This document shows, in pieces, positions 45,876 to 58,490 of a stretch of DNA of 64,000 nucleotides (position 1 is its first letter; each line of letters starts with the position of its first letter). The notes under the pieces were generated by a model, which saw nothing but the letters and a program-made list of their open reading frames with translations, did no database searches and was not told where the DNA came from. Source of the stretch: Dissulfurirhabdus thermomarina (lineage in GTDB: Bacteria > Desulfobacterota > Dissulfuribacteria > Dissulfuribacterales > Dissulfurirhabdaceae); contig NZ_JAATWC010000001.1 in assembly GCF_012979235.1 (NCBI RefSeq), positions 246,001-310,000 on the forward strand, in the 5' to 3' direction. The position numbers and the translations under genes are program-made.

Positions 45876-46682
45876 TCAGTCCTTGAGGCCGAGCACGTCC
45901 TGCATGTCGTAGAGGCCGGGGGGGCGGGAGACCACCCACTTGGCCGCGCGGACGGCCCCGCGGGCGAAGGTGTCCCGACTCGAGGCCCGGTGGACCAGCT
46001 CGATCCGCTCGCCGATGCCCCCGAATAGCACGGTGTGCTCGCCCACGATGTCTCCGGCCCGGACGGTCTGGATGCCGATCTCCTTCCGGGTGCGTTCGCC
46101 GATCATCCCATGGCGGGCGTAGACGCCGGTTTCTTCCAGGTCCCGGTCCAGGGCGGCGGCGGCCACCCGGGCAAGCTGGAGGGCCGTTCCGCTGGGGGCG
46201 TCCTTCTTCATCCGGTGGTGGGCTTCCACGATCTCCACGTCGTAGTCGTCGCCGAGGACGCGGGCAGCGGTTTCCACCAGCTTGTAGAGCAGGTTGACGC
46301 CCACGCTCATGTTGGGGGCCTGGACGCAGGGGAACCGGGCGGCGAGATCCTTCAGCTCCGCCATCTCGTCCCGGGTGAGCCCCGTGGTGCCGATGACCAT
46401 GGCCCGAGCGTGCTCGGCGGCCAGGCGGGCATGGGCGATGGTGGCCTCGTGGAAGGTGAAGTCGATGATGACGTCGCCGAGACCGATGACGTCCTCGAGA
46501 CGGTCCCGGACCGTGACGCCCAGGGGCGCCAGCCCGCAGACCGTTCCGGCGTCGGCGCCGACGGCCGGGCTGCCGGGGCGTTCGAAGGCGGCGGCGAGCG
46601 AGATCCCGTCGTCGGCGTGGATGGCGTGGAGGATGCGCCCGCCCATCCGGCCGGCGACACCCGCGATGATGGCCTTTACCAT
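45876..46682 (-). CDS. dapB: 4-hydroxy-tetrahydrodipicolinate reductase
   Basis: 268 aa. Second committed lysine/DAP step. Nucleotide-binding GVAGRMGGRI (8-17), DFTFHEAT, GTTGLT, and the substrate site EAHHRMKKDAPSGTA with conserved His and Lys are present. Length is normal. It is 13 bases downstream of dapA. Its stop codon is separated from the dispersed repeat by only four bases. Confidence 0.97.
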   Translation of the reverse strand: MVKAIIAGVAGRMGGRILHAIHADDGISLAAAFERPGSPAVGADAGTVCGLAPLGVTVRDRLEDVIGLGDVIIDFTFHEATIAHARLAAEHARAMVIGTTGLTRDEMAELKDLAARFPCVQAPNMSVGVNLLYKLVETAARVLGDDYDVEIVEAHHRMKKDAPSGTALQLARVAAAALDRDLEETGVYARHGMIGERTRKEIGIQTVRAGDIVGEHTVLFGGIGERIELVHRASSRDTFARGAVRAAKWVVSRPPGLYDMQDVLGLKD

Positions 46683-46695
46683 GGGTCTCCCTTTC

Positions 46696-47619
46696 TCAGA
46701 CGAGTTTCATCTCGGCCAGCACGTCCCGCAGGCGGCCCTCGTTGGCCTCGCTCATGGGGGCCAGGGGCAGCCGGACCTCCCCGGACGGGAGGCGGCCCAT
46801 GAGGGCCAGGGCCGTCTTGGCGGGCACGGGGTTGGTCTCGAAGAAGAGGGCCTCGAAGAGGGGGAAGAGCTGGAAGTGCAGCCGGCGCGCCTTGGCCATG
46901 TCGCCCTTGAGGGCCGCGTTCATGAGGGCGGCCATCTGGCGGGGCATCACGTTGGCGGCCACGGAGATGACCCCTCGGCCCCCGAGGGCCATGGTGGGGA
47001 AGGCCGTGAAATCGTCGCCGGAGAGGACGATGAAGTTCTTCGGGCAGAGACGGATGACGTCCGCCACCTGGTGCAGGTTCCCCGTGGCCTCCTTGATCCC
47101 GACGATCCACCGGTTCCGGGCGCACCGGGCCACCGTGGCCGGCAACATGTTGACCCCGGTCCGGCCCGGGACGTTGTAGAGGATCATGGGAAAGCGGCAG
47201 GCCTCGGCCACCGCCTCGAAGTGCCGGACGAGCCCCTCCTGGCTGGGCTTGTTGTAGTAGGGGGTGATCACCAATGCCGCGTCCGCCCCCGCCTTCTTGG
47301 CGTGACGGGTCAGCATGATGGTCTCCTCGGTGGAGTTGGAGCCGGTGCCGGCGATGACCGGCACCCGTCCCCGGACGGTCTCCACGGCCAGTTCCACCAC
47401 CCGCATGTGCTCCTCGTGGCTCAGGGTGGCCGACTCGCCGGTGGTGCCGCAGGGGACGATGCAGTGGGTCCCGGAGCGGATGTGCCACTCGATGAGGTCG
47501 CGGAAGGCGGCCTCGTCCAGGCGGCCGTCGCGGAAGGGGGTCACGATGGCGACGATGGACCCCTCGATGGGCTGTTTCTTGGTGGTGCCGGTCCTGCGGG
47601 CGGCGGTGGCGCGCGCCAT
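46696..47619 (-). CDS. dapA: 4-hydroxy-tetrahydrodipicolinate synthase
   Basis: 307 aa class I aldolase. It condenses pyruvate with aspartate semialdehyde. GSIVAIVTPF opens the barrel; PCGTTGES, the catalytic Tyr in YNVPGRTGVN, and the Schiff-base lysine in VGIKEATGN are present. An N-terminal lead of about 17 basic residues (ARATAARRTGTTKKQ) precedes the usual start; GGAGG just before the ATG supports it. dapB follows. Confidence 0.97.
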   Translation of the reverse strand: MARATAARRTGTTKKQPIEGSIVAIVTPFRDGRLDEAAFRDLIEWHIRSGTHCIVPCGTTGESATLSHEEHMRVVELAVETVRGRVPVIAGTGSNSTEETIMLTRHAKKAGADAALVITPYYNKPSQEGLVRHFEAVAEACRFPMILYNVPGRTGVNMLPATVARCARNRWIVGIKEATGNLHQVADVIRLCPKNFIVLSGDDFTAFPTMALGGRGVISVAANVMPRQMAALMNAALKGDMAKARRLHFQLFPLFEALFFETNPVPAKTALALMGRLPSGEVRLPLAPMSEANEGRLRDVLAEMKLV

Positions 47620-47675
47620 GACGATACCTCCCCTCGGCTCCGCCTCGTGCCGGAGCGTTTTTCTGAAACCGGTAG

Positions 47676-47702
47676 GTTATATGTTCCCGGGCCGATCGGC
47701 AA
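47676..47702 (-). promoter_or_regulatory. Possible dapA promoter
   Basis: Reverse-strand TTGCCG (47702-47697) and TATAAC (47681-47676) with a short 15-base spacer. It would start a dapA-dapB transcript separate from the upstream dapF-lysA genes. Confidence 0.35.
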
Positions 47703-47720
47703 GGCCCGGTCCCCCGCGGG

Positions 47721-48536
<816 letters not shown>

Positions 48537-48565
48537 GGTGTCTCCCATGGGCGCGTCGCTCCCCC

Positions 48566-49825
48566 TCACTCCGCCAGGAAGCCGGGGATGGATTCCCCCC
48601 GCACCAGCTGCGCCAGGGTCTCCCGGCGCCGGACCACGGCGAAGCGCTCGCCGCGGACCAGCACCTCCGGCACCCGGGGGCGGGCGTTGTAGTTGGAGGA
48701 CATGGTGAACCCGTAGGCCCCGGCGCTCATCACCGCCAAGAGCGCCCGCCGGGGGAACCTCGGCAGGTCGCGGTCGCGGGCGAGAAAGTCCCCGGACTCG
48801 CAGATGGGCCCCACCACGTCGGCGGGGCCGACGGGCGGCCCGGCCCGGCGCACGGGCAGGATCTCGTGGTGGGCCTGGTAGAGGCTCGGGCGGGCGAGAT
48901 CGTTCATGGCGGCGTCCACCACCAGGAAGCGCTTCCGCGGCGTCTCCTTGGTGTAGAGGAGGCGCGTGACGAGGATGCCCGCGTTGCCGGCGATGGCCCG
49001 GCCCGGCTCGAGGACGAGGGTCTGGGGCCAGCCCTCGAGCTCGGCCAGGATGGCCCGGGCGTAGTCGGCGGGGGCGGGCGGGGCTTCGTCCCGGTACGGG
49101 ATGCCGAGCCCGCCGCCGAGGTCCAGGTAGCGGATCTCGTGGCCATCGGCGGCCAGCTCCTCCACCAGGGCCTTGACCCGGCGGAGGGCGTCCACGAAGG
49201 GGGCCAGCTCCGTCAGCTGCGATCCGATGTGGCAGTCCACCCCCGCCACCTCGATGCCCGGCAGCCGGGCGGCCCGGGCGTAGGCCTCGCGGGCCTGGGC
49301 CATGGGGATCCCGAACTTGTTCCGCTCGAGGCCGGTGGAGATGTAGGGGTGCGTTTTCGGGTCCACGTCGGGGTTGACGCGGAAGGCCACCCGGGCGGTT
49401 CGGCCGGCCCGGCGGGCCTCCGCCGCTATCGCATCGAGCTCGGGCAGCGATTCCACGTTGAAGAGGAGGATCCCGGCCTCGAGGGCCCGGCGGATCTCGC
49501 GGGCGGTCTTGCCGACCCCGGAGTAGACGATCCGCTCCGGCGGGATCCCGGCCATGAGCGCCCGGTGGAGCTCGCCGCCCGAGACGATGTCGGCCCCGGT
49601 CCCGAGGCGGCCGAGGAGGTGGAGGACGGCGAGGTTCCCGTTGGCCTTGACGGCGAAGCAGAGGAGGTGGGGCCGCGCGGCGAAGGCCTCCTGGAAGGCG
49701 CGGACGTGCCGGGCGAGGGTCCGCGCGCTGTAGAGGTAGAAGGGGGTCCCCACCCGGCGGGCCACTTGGGCCACCGGGACCTCCTCGCAGTAGAGCTCCT
49801 CGCCTCGGTAGTGGAAGTCGTGCAT
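48566..49825 (-). CDS. lysA: Diaminopimelate decarboxylase
   Basis: 419 aa PLP enzyme that makes lysine from meso-DAP. PLP lysine in FAVKANGNLAVL, HIGSQLTE, GGGLGIPY, EPGRAIAGNAG, and the partner-subunit loop CESGDFLARDRDLP are all present. The second active-site cysteine in the loop is kept. It ends the last step of the DAP route and lies between a lipoprotein gene and dapF. Confidence 0.97.
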   Translation of the reverse strand: MHDFHYRGEELYCEEVPVAQVARRVGTPFYLYSARTLARHVRAFQEAFAARPHLLCFAVKANGNLAVLHLLGRLGTGADIVSGGELHRALMAGIPPERIVYSGVGKTAREIRRALEAGILLFNVESLPELDAIAAEARRAGRTARVAFRVNPDVDPKTHPYISTGLERNKFGIPMAQAREAYARAARLPGIEVAGVDCHIGSQLTELAPFVDALRRVKALVEELAADGHEIRYLDLGGGLGIPYRDEAPPAPADYARAILAELEGWPQTLVLEPGRAIAGNAGILVTRLLYTKETPRKRFLVVDAAMNDLARPSLYQAHHEILPVRRAGPPVGPADVVGPICESGDFLARDRDLPRFPRRALLAVMSAGAYGFTMSSNYNARPRVPEVLVRGERFAVVRRRETLAQLVRGESIPGFLAE

Positions 49826-49888
49826 GCCGGCGTCTTCTCCCCCCGTGGCCGCCCGGCCCGTTCCGGGCGGCCACGGGGCATATCTACT

Positions 49889-50680
49889 TCACCGCCGGGG
49901 CGCCGGCAAGGGAAGGCGGATCTCCGGCACGGCCGCGGCCTCCGGGGAGGGCGGTCCCACCGCCGGGGTGCCCTGGAAGGTGAAGACGGCCCGCACCCGG
50001 TAGCGATAGGCCCGCCCGGCGCGGACGGCGCGGTCGAGGAAGGCGGTCCCGGGTCGGGGCCCCGCGAGGCGGATCCACGCACCTTCCGCCTCGGCCCGGC
50101 GCTCCACCAGGTAGGCCAGCTGGGTTCCGGGATCGATGGGCCGGCCGTCGGCCCACCGCTCCGGCCGGCGCCAGGAGAGGCGCACGAGGCGCTCCCGGCG
50201 CTCGGCCGCCAACCCCGCCGGCGGGCCCGGGGGCGGATGCCAGGCCGCCACCAGCCGGTTGGACGGGGCGCTCGCCGTCCGCCAACCCTTCACCACCCGG
50301 ACCTCGTAGACGTAACGGTGTCCCGGGGCCACGTCCCGGTCCAGGTGTCGAACCTTGTCCCCCGGTCTCGGGCGGCGACCGTAGGGCAGGGAGACGGGGG
50401 CCGTGAAGGCGGGCGGGCAGCCCTCGCAGCCGTCCGGCGGGAGCTCGGCCCGGTAGAGATCGAAGGACTCCACGTGGAGCAGGGCGTGGCCGCGGACGTC
50501 CCGGGTGGGCGGCGACCAGGTGAGTTCGAGGCCCTCCGGCACCGCCGTCGCGGCGAGATCCGTCACCGGGCGCGGGGCCAGGGTCCCGGGGGGGACGGGC
50601 CGGTCCTTGAGCCCGCAGCCGGCCAGCGTCAGGGCGGCGAAGAGGACCCCCGCGAGCGGCGGGCGCCGCCCCCGTCTCAT
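49889..50680 (-). CDS. Lipoprotein with two fibronectin type III-like domains
   Basis: 263 aa. Signal peptide with lipobox LAGC (lipidated Cys22), followed by a Pro-rich linker. Two FN3-like beta-sandwiches follow: one opening [21 protein letters not shown] (about 38-145) and one opening [20 protein letters not shown] (about 155-250), each with the [15 protein letters not shown] strand. A CEGC pair occurs in the first. It is coupled to argH (ATGA overlap), a pairing seen in many related genomes. Function unknown; an outer-membrane or periplasmic anchor is likely. Confidence 0.8.
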   Translation of the reverse strand: MRRGRRPPLAGVLFAALTLAGCGLKDRPVPPGTLAPRPVTDLAATAVPEGLELTWSPPTRDVRGHALLHVESFDLYRAELPPDGCEGCPPAFTAPVSLPYGRRPRPGDKVRHLDRDVAPGHRYVYEVRVVKGWRTASAPSNRLVAAWHPPPGPPAGLAAERRERLVRLSWRRPERWADGRPIDPGTQLAYLVERRAEAEGAWIRLAGPRPGTAFLDRAVRAGRAYRYRVRAVFTFQGTPAVGPPSPEAAAVPEIRLPLPAPRR

Positions 50681-52080
50681 CCCCTTCGCCCGAGCCAGGC
50701 CCGGGCCTCGGCCAGCGCCTCGGCGACGCGATCCGGCGCCGTCCCCCCGGGGGTGCGGCGCGCCGCCACGGAGCCCTCCGGGGTCAGGACCTCGAAGACG
50801 TCCTCGTCCACCGCGGGGGAGAGGCCCCGGAGCTCCTCCAGGGAGAGGTCCGCCAGCTCCCGGCCCTGGTCCAGGCAGGCGGCCACCGCGCGGCCCACCA
50901 CCTCGTGGGCCTCCCGGAAGGGGAGCCCCTTGCCCACCAGGTAGTCGGCCAGGTCCGTGGCGGTGAGGAAGCCGCCCCGGAGCGCGGCGCGCATCCGGTC
51001 TTCCCGCGGCGCCAAGCGCGCCACCAGCCCGGCCATGACCTCCACCGAGTCGGCCACGGTGTCCACCACGTCGAACAGGGCCTCCTTGTCTTCCTGGAGG
51101 TCCCGGTTGTAGGCCAGGGGCAGTCCCTTCAGGACGGCCAGGGTCCCCGCGAGGTGGCCGATGACCCGGCCGGTCTTGCCGCGGACGAGTTCCGGGACGT
51201 CGGGGTTCTTCTTCTGGGGCATGATGCTCGATCCCGTGCAGAAGCCGTCGGGCAGCTCCACGAAACCGAACTCGGCGGAGGCCCAGAGCACCAGCTCCTC
51301 GGAAAGGCGCGACAGGTGCGCCATGACCAGGGCGGCGGCGGCCTCGAACTCCACCACGAAGTCCCGGTCGCCCACGGCGTCGAGGCTGTTGGCGGTGATG
51401 CCGTCGAAGCCCAGTTCCCGGGCCACGGATTCCCGGTCGAGGGGGAAACCCGTCCCGGCCAGGGCGGCGCTGCCGAGGGGGCAGAGGTTCACCCGGCGGC
51501 GGCAGTCGGCCAGGCGGCCCCGGTCCCGCTTGAACATCTCGAAGTAGGCCAGCATGTGGTGGGCCCAGAGCACGGGCTGGGCCCGCTGGAGATGGGTATA
51601 GCCCGGGAGGACGAGGCCGGGATGGGCCTCGGCCTGGGCCACGAGGGCCGACTGGAGGTCGTGGAGGAGGCCGTCGAGGCGGTCGATCTCCTCCCGGAGG
51701 AAGAGCCGGACGTCGGTGGCCACCTGGTCGTTCCGGCTGCGGCCCGTGTGGAGCTTCTTCCCGGGCTCACCGATCCGCTCCGCCAGGGCCCGCTCGATGT
51801 TCATGTGGACGTCTTCGAGATCGGGCCGCCACTGGAAGGTCTCGGCCTCGATCTCGGCCAGGATCTCGTCCAGGCCCCGGACGATGGCCGCCGCCTCGGC
51901 CTCGGAGATCACGCCGACCCGGGCGAGCATCCGGGCGTGGGCCCGGCTGCCGGCGATGTCGTGGCGGGCCAGGCGCCGGTCGTAGTGGACCGACTGGGTG
52001 AAGCGCTCCACGCTCCGGTGGGTGGCCTCGCGGAAGCGGCCGCCCCAGGGCTTGGCGGTCTTCGCGTCTTTGTCGGCCAT
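50677..52080 (-). CDS. argH: Argininosuccinate lyase
   Basis: 467 aa fumarase-superfamily enzyme, last step of arginine synthesis. N-terminal [35 protein letters not shown] and the signature [20 protein letters not shown], quoted in parts, are complete. Its start is 12 bases after argG and its end overlaps the lipoprotein start by four bases. Confidence 0.97.
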   Translation of the reverse strand: MADKDAKTAKPWGGRFREATHRSVERFTQSVHYDRRLARHDIAGSRAHARMLARVGVISEAEAAAIVRGLDEILAEIEAETFQWRPDLEDVHMNIERALAERIGEPGKKLHTGRSRNDQVATDVRLFLREEIDRLDGLLHDLQSALVAQAEAHPGLVLPGYTHLQRAQPVLWAHHMLAYFEMFKRDRGRLADCRRRVNLCPLGSAALAGTGFPLDRESVARELGFDGITANSLDAVGDRDFVVEFEAAAALVMAHLSRLSEELVLWASAEFGFVELPDGFCTGSSIMPQKKNPDVPELVRGKTGRVIGHLAGTLAVLKGLPLAYNRDLQEDKEALFDVVDTVADSVEVMAGLVARLAPREDRMRAALRGGFLTATDLADYLVGKGLPFREAHEVVGRAVAACLDQGRELADLSLEELRGLSPAVDEDVFEVLTPEGSVAARRTPGGTAPDRVAEALAEARAWLGRRG

Positions 52081-52092
52081 GGCCGGCCCTCC

Positions 52093-53316
52093 TCAGGCGC
52101 CCCGTACCAGGGACCGGATCTTGAGCCGGAGGCCCTGGAGGCGGATGAAACCCTCGGCGTCGGCCTGGCGGTAGACCTCGTCCGCCTCGAAGGTGGCGAA
52201 CTCCGGCCGGTAGAGAGAGCGCTCGGCTTTGCGTCCCACCACGGTGCAGGTCCCCTTGTAGACCTTGAGGCGCACGGTGCCCGTGACGTCCGCCTGGGTC
52301 TCGTCCACCAGGCGCTGGAGCATCTCCCGCTCGGGGGAGAACCAGAAGCCGTTGTAGACGAGTTCCGAGTAGCGGGGGACGAGGCCCTCCCGGATGTGCA
52401 TCACCTCGCGGTCGAGGGTGATGGACTCCAGTGCCATGTGGGCGGCGCGGAGCAGGGTGCCGCCGGGGGTCTCGTACACACCGCGGGACTTCATCCCCAC
52501 GAAGCGGTTTTCCACGATGTCCACCCGGCCCACCCCGTGGGCCGCCCCGATGTCGTTGAGGCGGCCGAGGAGGGCCGCCGGGGTGAGGCGCTCGCCGTCC
52601 ACCGCCACCGGGTCGCCCCGCTCGAAGTCGATCTCCACGTAGACCGGCCGGTCCGGGGCCTTCTCGGGGTTCACCGTCCAGGTGAACATGTCGTCGGGGG
52701 GCTCCGCCCACGGGTCCTCCAGGATGCCCCCCTCGTAGCTGATGTGGAGCAGGTTGGCGTCCATGCTGTAGGGCCTGGCCCGGGTGACGGGGACCGGGAT
52801 CCCCCGCGACTCGGCGTAGGCGATGAGCCGCTCCCGGGCGTTGAGGTCCCATTCCCGCCAGGGGGCGATGATCTTGAGGTCCGGGGCCAGGGCCATGTAC
52901 CCCAGTTCGAACCGGACCTGGTCGTTCCCCTTGCCGGTGGCCCCGTGGCTGACGGCGTCGGCGCCGGTCTCCCGGGCCACTCGGACCTGTTCCCGGGCGA
53001 TGATGGGCCGGGCGATGGAGGTCCCGAGGAGGTAGGTTCCCTCGTAGATGGCGTTGGCCCGGAACATGGGGAAGACGAAGTCCCGGACGAACTCCTCCTT
53101 GAGGTCCCGGATGACCACGGCGTCGGCGCCGGTCTCCCAGGCCTTGCGTTCCACGGCGGCCCAGTCCTCCTTCTGGCCGATGTCGGCGGAGTAGGCCACC
53201 ACGGGGCACTCGTAGGTCTCGGCGAGCCACTTCAGGATGACCGACGTGTCGAGGCCGCCGGAGTAGGCCAGCACGATCTTTTCCACCTTCGGGCGGAGGG
53301 GAGGGGAGGCGCTCAC
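52093..53316 (-). CDS. argG: Argininosuccinate synthase
   Basis: 407 aa. It joins citrulline and aspartate using ATP. The ATP-pyrophosphatase P-loop is in [17 protein letters not shown] (about 15-31); [13 protein letters not shown], the citrulline-site [14 protein letters not shown] and YTGYWFSPE-like YNGFWFSPE follow. The GTG start at 53316 lies one base after the argF stop. The usual start reads KIVLAYSGG, so the first 10 residues ([10 protein letters not shown]) are variable. Confidence 0.96.
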   Translation of the reverse strand: MSASPPLRPKVEKIVLAYSGGLDTSVILKWLAETYECPVVAYSADIGQKEDWAAVERKAWETGADAVVIRDLKEEFVRDFVFPMFRANAIYEGTYLLGTSIARPIIAREQVRVARETGADAVSHGATGKGNDQVRFELGYMALAPDLKIIAPWREWDLNARERLIAYAESRGIPVPVTRARPYSMDANLLHISYEGGILEDPWAEPPDDMFTWTVNPEKAPDRPVYVEIDFERGDPVAVDGERLTPAALLGRLNDIGAAHGVGRVDIVENRFVGMKSRGVYETPGGTLLRAAHMALESITLDREVMHIREGLVPRYSELVYNGFWFSPEREMLQRLVDETQADVTGTVRLKVYKGTCTVVGRKAERSLYRPEFATFEADEVYRQADAEGFIRLQGLRLKIRSLVRGA

Positions 53317-53317
53317 G

Positions 53318-54283
53318 TCAGACTCCTTCGGGGGATTCCCGGTGCAACCCCAGGGTCCACTCGAGGAGGGCCCGGTGGAGGTGCATCTTGTTCTCGGCCT
53401 GGTCCCACACCACCGAGCGGGGCCCCTCGAGGACCTCCTCGGTGATCTCCTCCCCCCGGTGGGCGGGAAGGCAGTGGAGGACCACGGCGTCGGCCTTGGC
53501 GCGGGACAGGGCCTCGGCGTTTACCTGGTAGGGGGCGAAGACCCGGCGGCGCTCCTCCGCCTCCGCCTCCTGGCCCATGCTGGCCCAGACGTCGGTGTTG
53601 ACCACGTCCGCCCCCTCCAGGGCCTCGGCGGGGTCGGTGGTGAGCCGGATGGGGGCGCGGGCCTCCGCCTGGGCGCGGGCCAGGATCTCCGGGTCGGGGG
53701 CGTAGCCCTCGGGGCAGGCCAGGGTCAGGGCGAAGCCCAGGCGCGCGGCGGCCTGGATCCACGAGTGGGCCACGTTGTTCCCGTCGCCGAGCCACGCCAC
53801 CTTGAGACCCTCGAGGGCGGTCCCCTTCGCCTCCATCACCGTCATGACGTCGGAGAGGGCCTGGCACGGGTGGTGCTGGTCGGTGAGGGCGTTGATCACC
53901 GGTATGGAGGCCCAGGCCGCCAGCTCTTCCACGATCTCCTGGCCGAAGGTGCGGACCGCCAGGACGTCCACGTAGCGGGAGAGCACCCGGGCCGTGTCCT
54001 TCAGGGGCTCGCCCCGGCGCAGCTGGAGGTCCCGGGCGGGGAGGAAGGAGCAGTTGCCGCCCAGATGGAACATGGCGGCCTCGAAGGAGACCCGGGTCCG
54101 GGTGGAGGGTTTTTCGAAGAGGAGCCCCAGGGTCCGGCCCACGGCCGGCCGGTGGGGACGGCCGGCCCGGTGGAGGGCCTTGAGGCGCAGGGCCCGGTCG
54201 AGGAGGGCCCGGATCTCGGCCTCGGCGAGGTCCGCCACTGCGAGGTAGTGTCGGGGGCGGGGGGGTGCGGGGTCGTGGTTCAT
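53318..54283 (-). CDS. argF: Ornithine carbamoyltransferase
   Basis: 321 aa. It makes citrulline from ornithine and carbamoyl phosphate. Carbamoyl-phosphate loop [47 protein letters not shown] and the ornithine-site [11 protein letters not shown] are present. ATG 54283 fits the family start after a short variable lead. It lies between argD and argG. Confidence 0.96.
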   Translation of the reverse strand: MNHDPAPPRPRHYLAVADLAEAEIRALLDRALRLKALHRAGRPHRPAVGRTLGLLFEKPSTRTRVSFEAAMFHLGGNCSFLPARDLQLRRGEPLKDTARVLSRYVDVLAVRTFGQEIVEELAAWASIPVINALTDQHHPCQALSDVMTVMEAKGTALEGLKVAWLGDGNNVAHSWIQAAARLGFALTLACPEGYAPDPEILARAQAEARAPIRLTTDPAEALEGADVVNTDVWASMGQEAEAEERRRVFAPYQVNAEALSRAKADAVVLHCLPAHRGEEITEEVLEGPRSVVWDQAENKMHLHRALLEWTLGLHRESPEGV

Positions 54284-54309
54284 GGCGTCGTCCGTGGGGT
54301 TGCGTGGGT

Positions 54310-55491
54310 TCACGGGGCGGCCCCCTGCGCGAGGACCTCCGAGAGGGCGGCGAGGAAGCCGTCGATGTCCCCCGGCTCGATGACCAGGGGCGGCACCAGC
54401 CGGAGGATGCGCTGGTGGCCGAGCAGCACCAGGTACCCCGCTTCGAGCAGGCGCAGGGCGAGGTCGGGCATGGGGCGTTCGAATTCCATGGCGAGCATGA
54501 GGCCGCGGCCGCGGACCTCCCGCACGAGGCCGGGGTGGGCGGCGGCGATGTCGCGGAGGCCGGTCTCCAGCCGGGCGCCCTTTTCCCGGACCGCTTCCAG
54601 GAAGCCCGGCGCCAGGACGGTCTCGAGCACCACCGCGGCGGCGGCGCAGGAGACGGGGTTTCCGCCGAAGGTGGAGGCATGACTCCCGGGCGGCAGATGC
54701 GCCATCACCTCGTCGCGGGCCAGGGTGGCCCCGATGGGGAACCCGTTGGCGAGGGCCTTGGCGAGGCAGAGGACGTCGGGCACCACGGGCGTCTGCTCGT
54801 AGGCGAAGAGGGTGCCCGTCCGGCCGATGCCGGCCTGGACCTCGTCGAAGACGAGGAGGGCGTCGTGCCGATCGCAGCAGGCCCGGGCGGCCTCGAGGAA
54901 CTCGTCCGTGAGGGGGCGCACCCCGCCCTCGCCCTGGACGGGCTCCAGGAGCACGGCGGCGGTTTCGGGCCCCACGGCCCGTTCCAGGGCCGCCGGGTCG
55001 TCCGGCGGGACGTGGCGGAAGCCCGGGGGCAGGGGCTCGAAGCCCCGGCGGTAGATCTCCTGGCCGGTGGCCGCCACGGTGGCGAGCGTCCGGCCGTGAA
55101 AGGCGCCCTCGAGGCAGACGATCTCGTGCCGGTCGGGCCCGTGGCGGTCGTGGCCGTAGCGCCGGGCCAGCTTGATGGCCGCCTCCACGGACTCCGCCCC
55201 CGAGTTCGAGAAGAAGACCCGGTCGGCGAAGGAGTGGCGGGCCAGGATCCCGGCCACCCGCTCTTGCGGCTCCGTCCAGTAGAGGTTGGAGCAGTGGACC
55301 AGGGTGGCCGCCTGGACCTGGACGGCGGCGGTCACCGCCGGGTGGCAGTGGCCCAGGGCGCAGACGGCGATCCCGGCGGCAAGGTCCACGTAGGCGCGGC
55401 CGCGGTCGTCGAAGACCCGGCATCCTTCGCCCCGGACCAGGGTCACCGGGAACCGGTCGTAGGTGGCGGCGATGTGTCGGCCTTTTTCCAT
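54310..55491 (-). CDS. argD: Acetylornithine aminotransferase
   Basis: 393 aa class III PLP aminotransferase. It can also serve succinyl-DAP, though the DapL route here makes that unnecessary. Motifs: FFSNSGAESVEAAIKLAR, GAFHGRTLATVAATG, LLVFDEVQAGIGRTG and the PLP lysine in LCLAKALANGFPIGA. ATG 55491 is chosen over an upstream ATG at 55548 because GGAGGATG precedes it and the family begins MEKGRHI. A promoter candidate lies 55 bases upstream, so the argDFGH unit may start here. Confidence 0.95.
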   Translation of the reverse strand: MEKGRHIAATYDRFPVTLVRGEGCRVFDDRGRAYVDLAAGIAVCALGHCHPAVTAAVQVQAATLVHCSNLYWTEPQERVAGILARHSFADRVFFSNSGAESVEAAIKLARRYGHDRHGPDRHEIVCLEGAFHGRTLATVAATGQEIYRRGFEPLPPGFRHVPPDDPAALERAVGPETAAVLLEPVQGEGGVRPLTDEFLEAARACCDRHDALLVFDEVQAGIGRTGTLFAYEQTPVVPDVLCLAKALANGFPIGATLARDEVMAHLPPGSHASTFGGNPVSCAAAAVVLETVLAPGFLEAVREKGARLETGLRDIAAAHPGLVREVRGRGLMLAMEFERPMPDLALRLLEAGYLVLLGHQRILRLVPPLVIEPGDIDGFLAALSEVLAQGAAP

Positions 55492-55545
55492 GGCATCCTC
55501 CGCCCCGTATCCCGGGCGGACCCGGTGACACGGGGGGAAAGAAAT

Positions 55546-55574
55546 CAATGACCACGGGGGCGGGGCTTTGTCAA
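55546..55574 (-). promoter_or_regulatory. Possible argD promoter
   Basis: A consensus reverse-strand TTGACA (55574-55569) is followed at 17 bases by TCATTG, a poor -10. The arrangement is similar to the phosphofructokinase promoter at 5647. Confidence 0.4.
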
Positions 55575-55615
55575 GGTCGAGGATGCCGCCGGGCCGGGAG
55601 GCGGGGCGGGAGGGG

Positions 55616-56500
55616 CTAGCCGCCGGGGACGATCTCGGTGCCCACCCCCCGGTCGGTGAAGAGCTCGAGGAGGATGGCGTGCTCCGTCCGGCCGTCCACG
55701 ATGTGGGCCTTTTCGAGCCCCCGGTCCAGGGCCTTCAGGCAGGCCTTGAGCTTGGGGATCATGCCCCCCGTGGCGGTGCCGTCCCCGAGGGCCCGGCGGA
55801 CCTCGGCGGCGGTCATGGTGGGGACCAGGCGGCCTTCCGGGTCGAGCACCCCTTCCACGTCGGTGAGGAGGATGAGCTTGGCCGCGGAGAGTTCCCCGGC
55901 CACGGCGCCGGCCACGAGGTCGGCGTTGATGTTGTAGGCCTGGCCGTCCGGGCCCACCCCCACGGGGGCGATCACCGGGATGAAGCCGGCCCCCTCGAGG
56001 GCCTGGAGGACCCGGGGGTTGACCCGGTGGACGCGGCCCACCCGGCCGATGTCGAGGATCTCCGGCGGGCGCTCGTCGCCGGCGTACTTGTAGATCTGCA
56101 TCCGCTCGGCCTGGATGAGGTCGCCGTCCCGGCCGGAGAGCCCCACGGCCCGCCCCCCGTGCTGGTTCACGAGGCCCACGATCTCTTTGTTCACCGTGCC
56201 CACCAGCACCATCTCCACCACGCTCATGGTTTCGTCGTCGGTGACCCGCTGGCCCTCCACGAAGGTGGGCCGGATCCCCATGCGCTCCATGATGCGGCTG
56301 ATCTGGGGCCCGCCGCCGTGGACCACCACGGGGTGGATCCCGACGTACTTCATGAGGATGACGTCCAGGGCGAAGTTCCGCTTGAGGTCCGGGTCCACCA
56401 TGGCGTGGCCGCCGTACTTGATGACCACGGTCTTGCCGGCGAACTGCCGGATGTAGGGCAGCGCCTCCACCAGGATCTTGGCCTTGGAGAGTCCTTCCAT
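55616..56500 (-). CDS. argB: N-acetylglutamate kinase
   Basis: 294 aa amino-acid-kinase fold, second arginine step. [17 protein letters not shown] (about 20-36), [29 protein letters not shown] and the arginine-feedback-type N-terminal helix ([19 protein letters not shown]) are present. The N-terminal helix is a feature of arginine-inhibited hexameric forms, so feedback control is likely. It lies 13 bases after hslU and about 125 bases ahead of argD. Confidence 0.96.
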   Translation of the reverse strand: MEGLSKAKILVEALPYIRQFAGKTVVIKYGGHAMVDPDLKRNFALDVILMKYVGIHPVVVHGGGPQISRIMERMGIRPTFVEGQRVTDDETMSVVEMVLVGTVNKEIVGLVNQHGGRAVGLSGRDGDLIQAERMQIYKYAGDERPPEILDIGRVGRVHRVNPRVLQALEGAGFIPVIAPVGVGPDGQAYNINADLVAGAVAGELSAAKLILLTDVEGVLDPEGRLVPTMTAAEVRRALGDGTATGGMIPKLKACLKALDRGLEKAHIVDGRTEHAILLELFTDRGVGTEIVPGG

Positions 56501-56513
56501 GCGGCCTCCCGCG

Positions 56514-57859
<1,346 letters not shown>

Positions 57860-57863
<4 letters not shown>

Positions 57864-58420
57864 TCGCTGCCTTCGGGGCCCTCGAGGGTCTCGAGGACGA
57901 TGTTGTCGTTGGTGTAGATGCAGATGGAGGCGGCGATCCGCAGCGCCGCCTCGGCGATCTCGGGGGCGGCCAGGTCGCTGTGTGCGGCCAGCGCCCGGGC
58001 CGCCGCCAGGGCGTAGGGGCCGCCGGAGCCGATGGCGAGGATCTCGTCGTCGGGCTCGATGACGTCCCCCGATCCGGAGATGAGGAGCGATGTGTCGCGG
58101 TCGGCGGCGATCATGAGGGCCTCGAGCCGGCGCAGGACCTTGTCGGTGCGCCAGTCCTTGGCCAGTTCCACGGCGGCGCGGACGAGGTTGCCCTTGTACT
58201 GTTCGAGCTTCTCCTCCAGCCGGGCGAAGAGGGTGAAGGCGTCGGCCGTGGCCCCGGCGAAACCGGTGATCACCCGGCCGTGGTGGAGGCGGCGGATCTT
58301 CCTGGCCTGGTGCTTCACCACGGTCTCGCCCAGGGTCACCTGGCCGTCACCCGCCATGGCCAGGCGCCCCTTGTGCCGGACGGCCAGGACGGTGGTGCTG
58401 CGGGTCGGGGGTCTCTGCAT
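57860..58420 (-). CDS. hslV: ATP-dependent protease subunit HslV
   Basis: 186 aa proteasome-like N-terminal-threonine peptidase. The mature enzyme should begin at Thr9 ([12 protein letters not shown]), so an eight-residue lead (MQRPPTRS) must be removed, longer than the single Met of E. coli. [30 protein letters not shown] and [14 protein letters not shown] are typical. It heads the hslVU-argB unit and lies downstream of xerC, separated by the repeat copy B. Confidence 0.95.
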
Positions 58421-58490
58421 GTCTCTCCCTTGAGGTACGGGGCGGTGCGGCGGGCGGCGTGGGCGCCTCCCGGCATCGCGGGTTCAGGTT

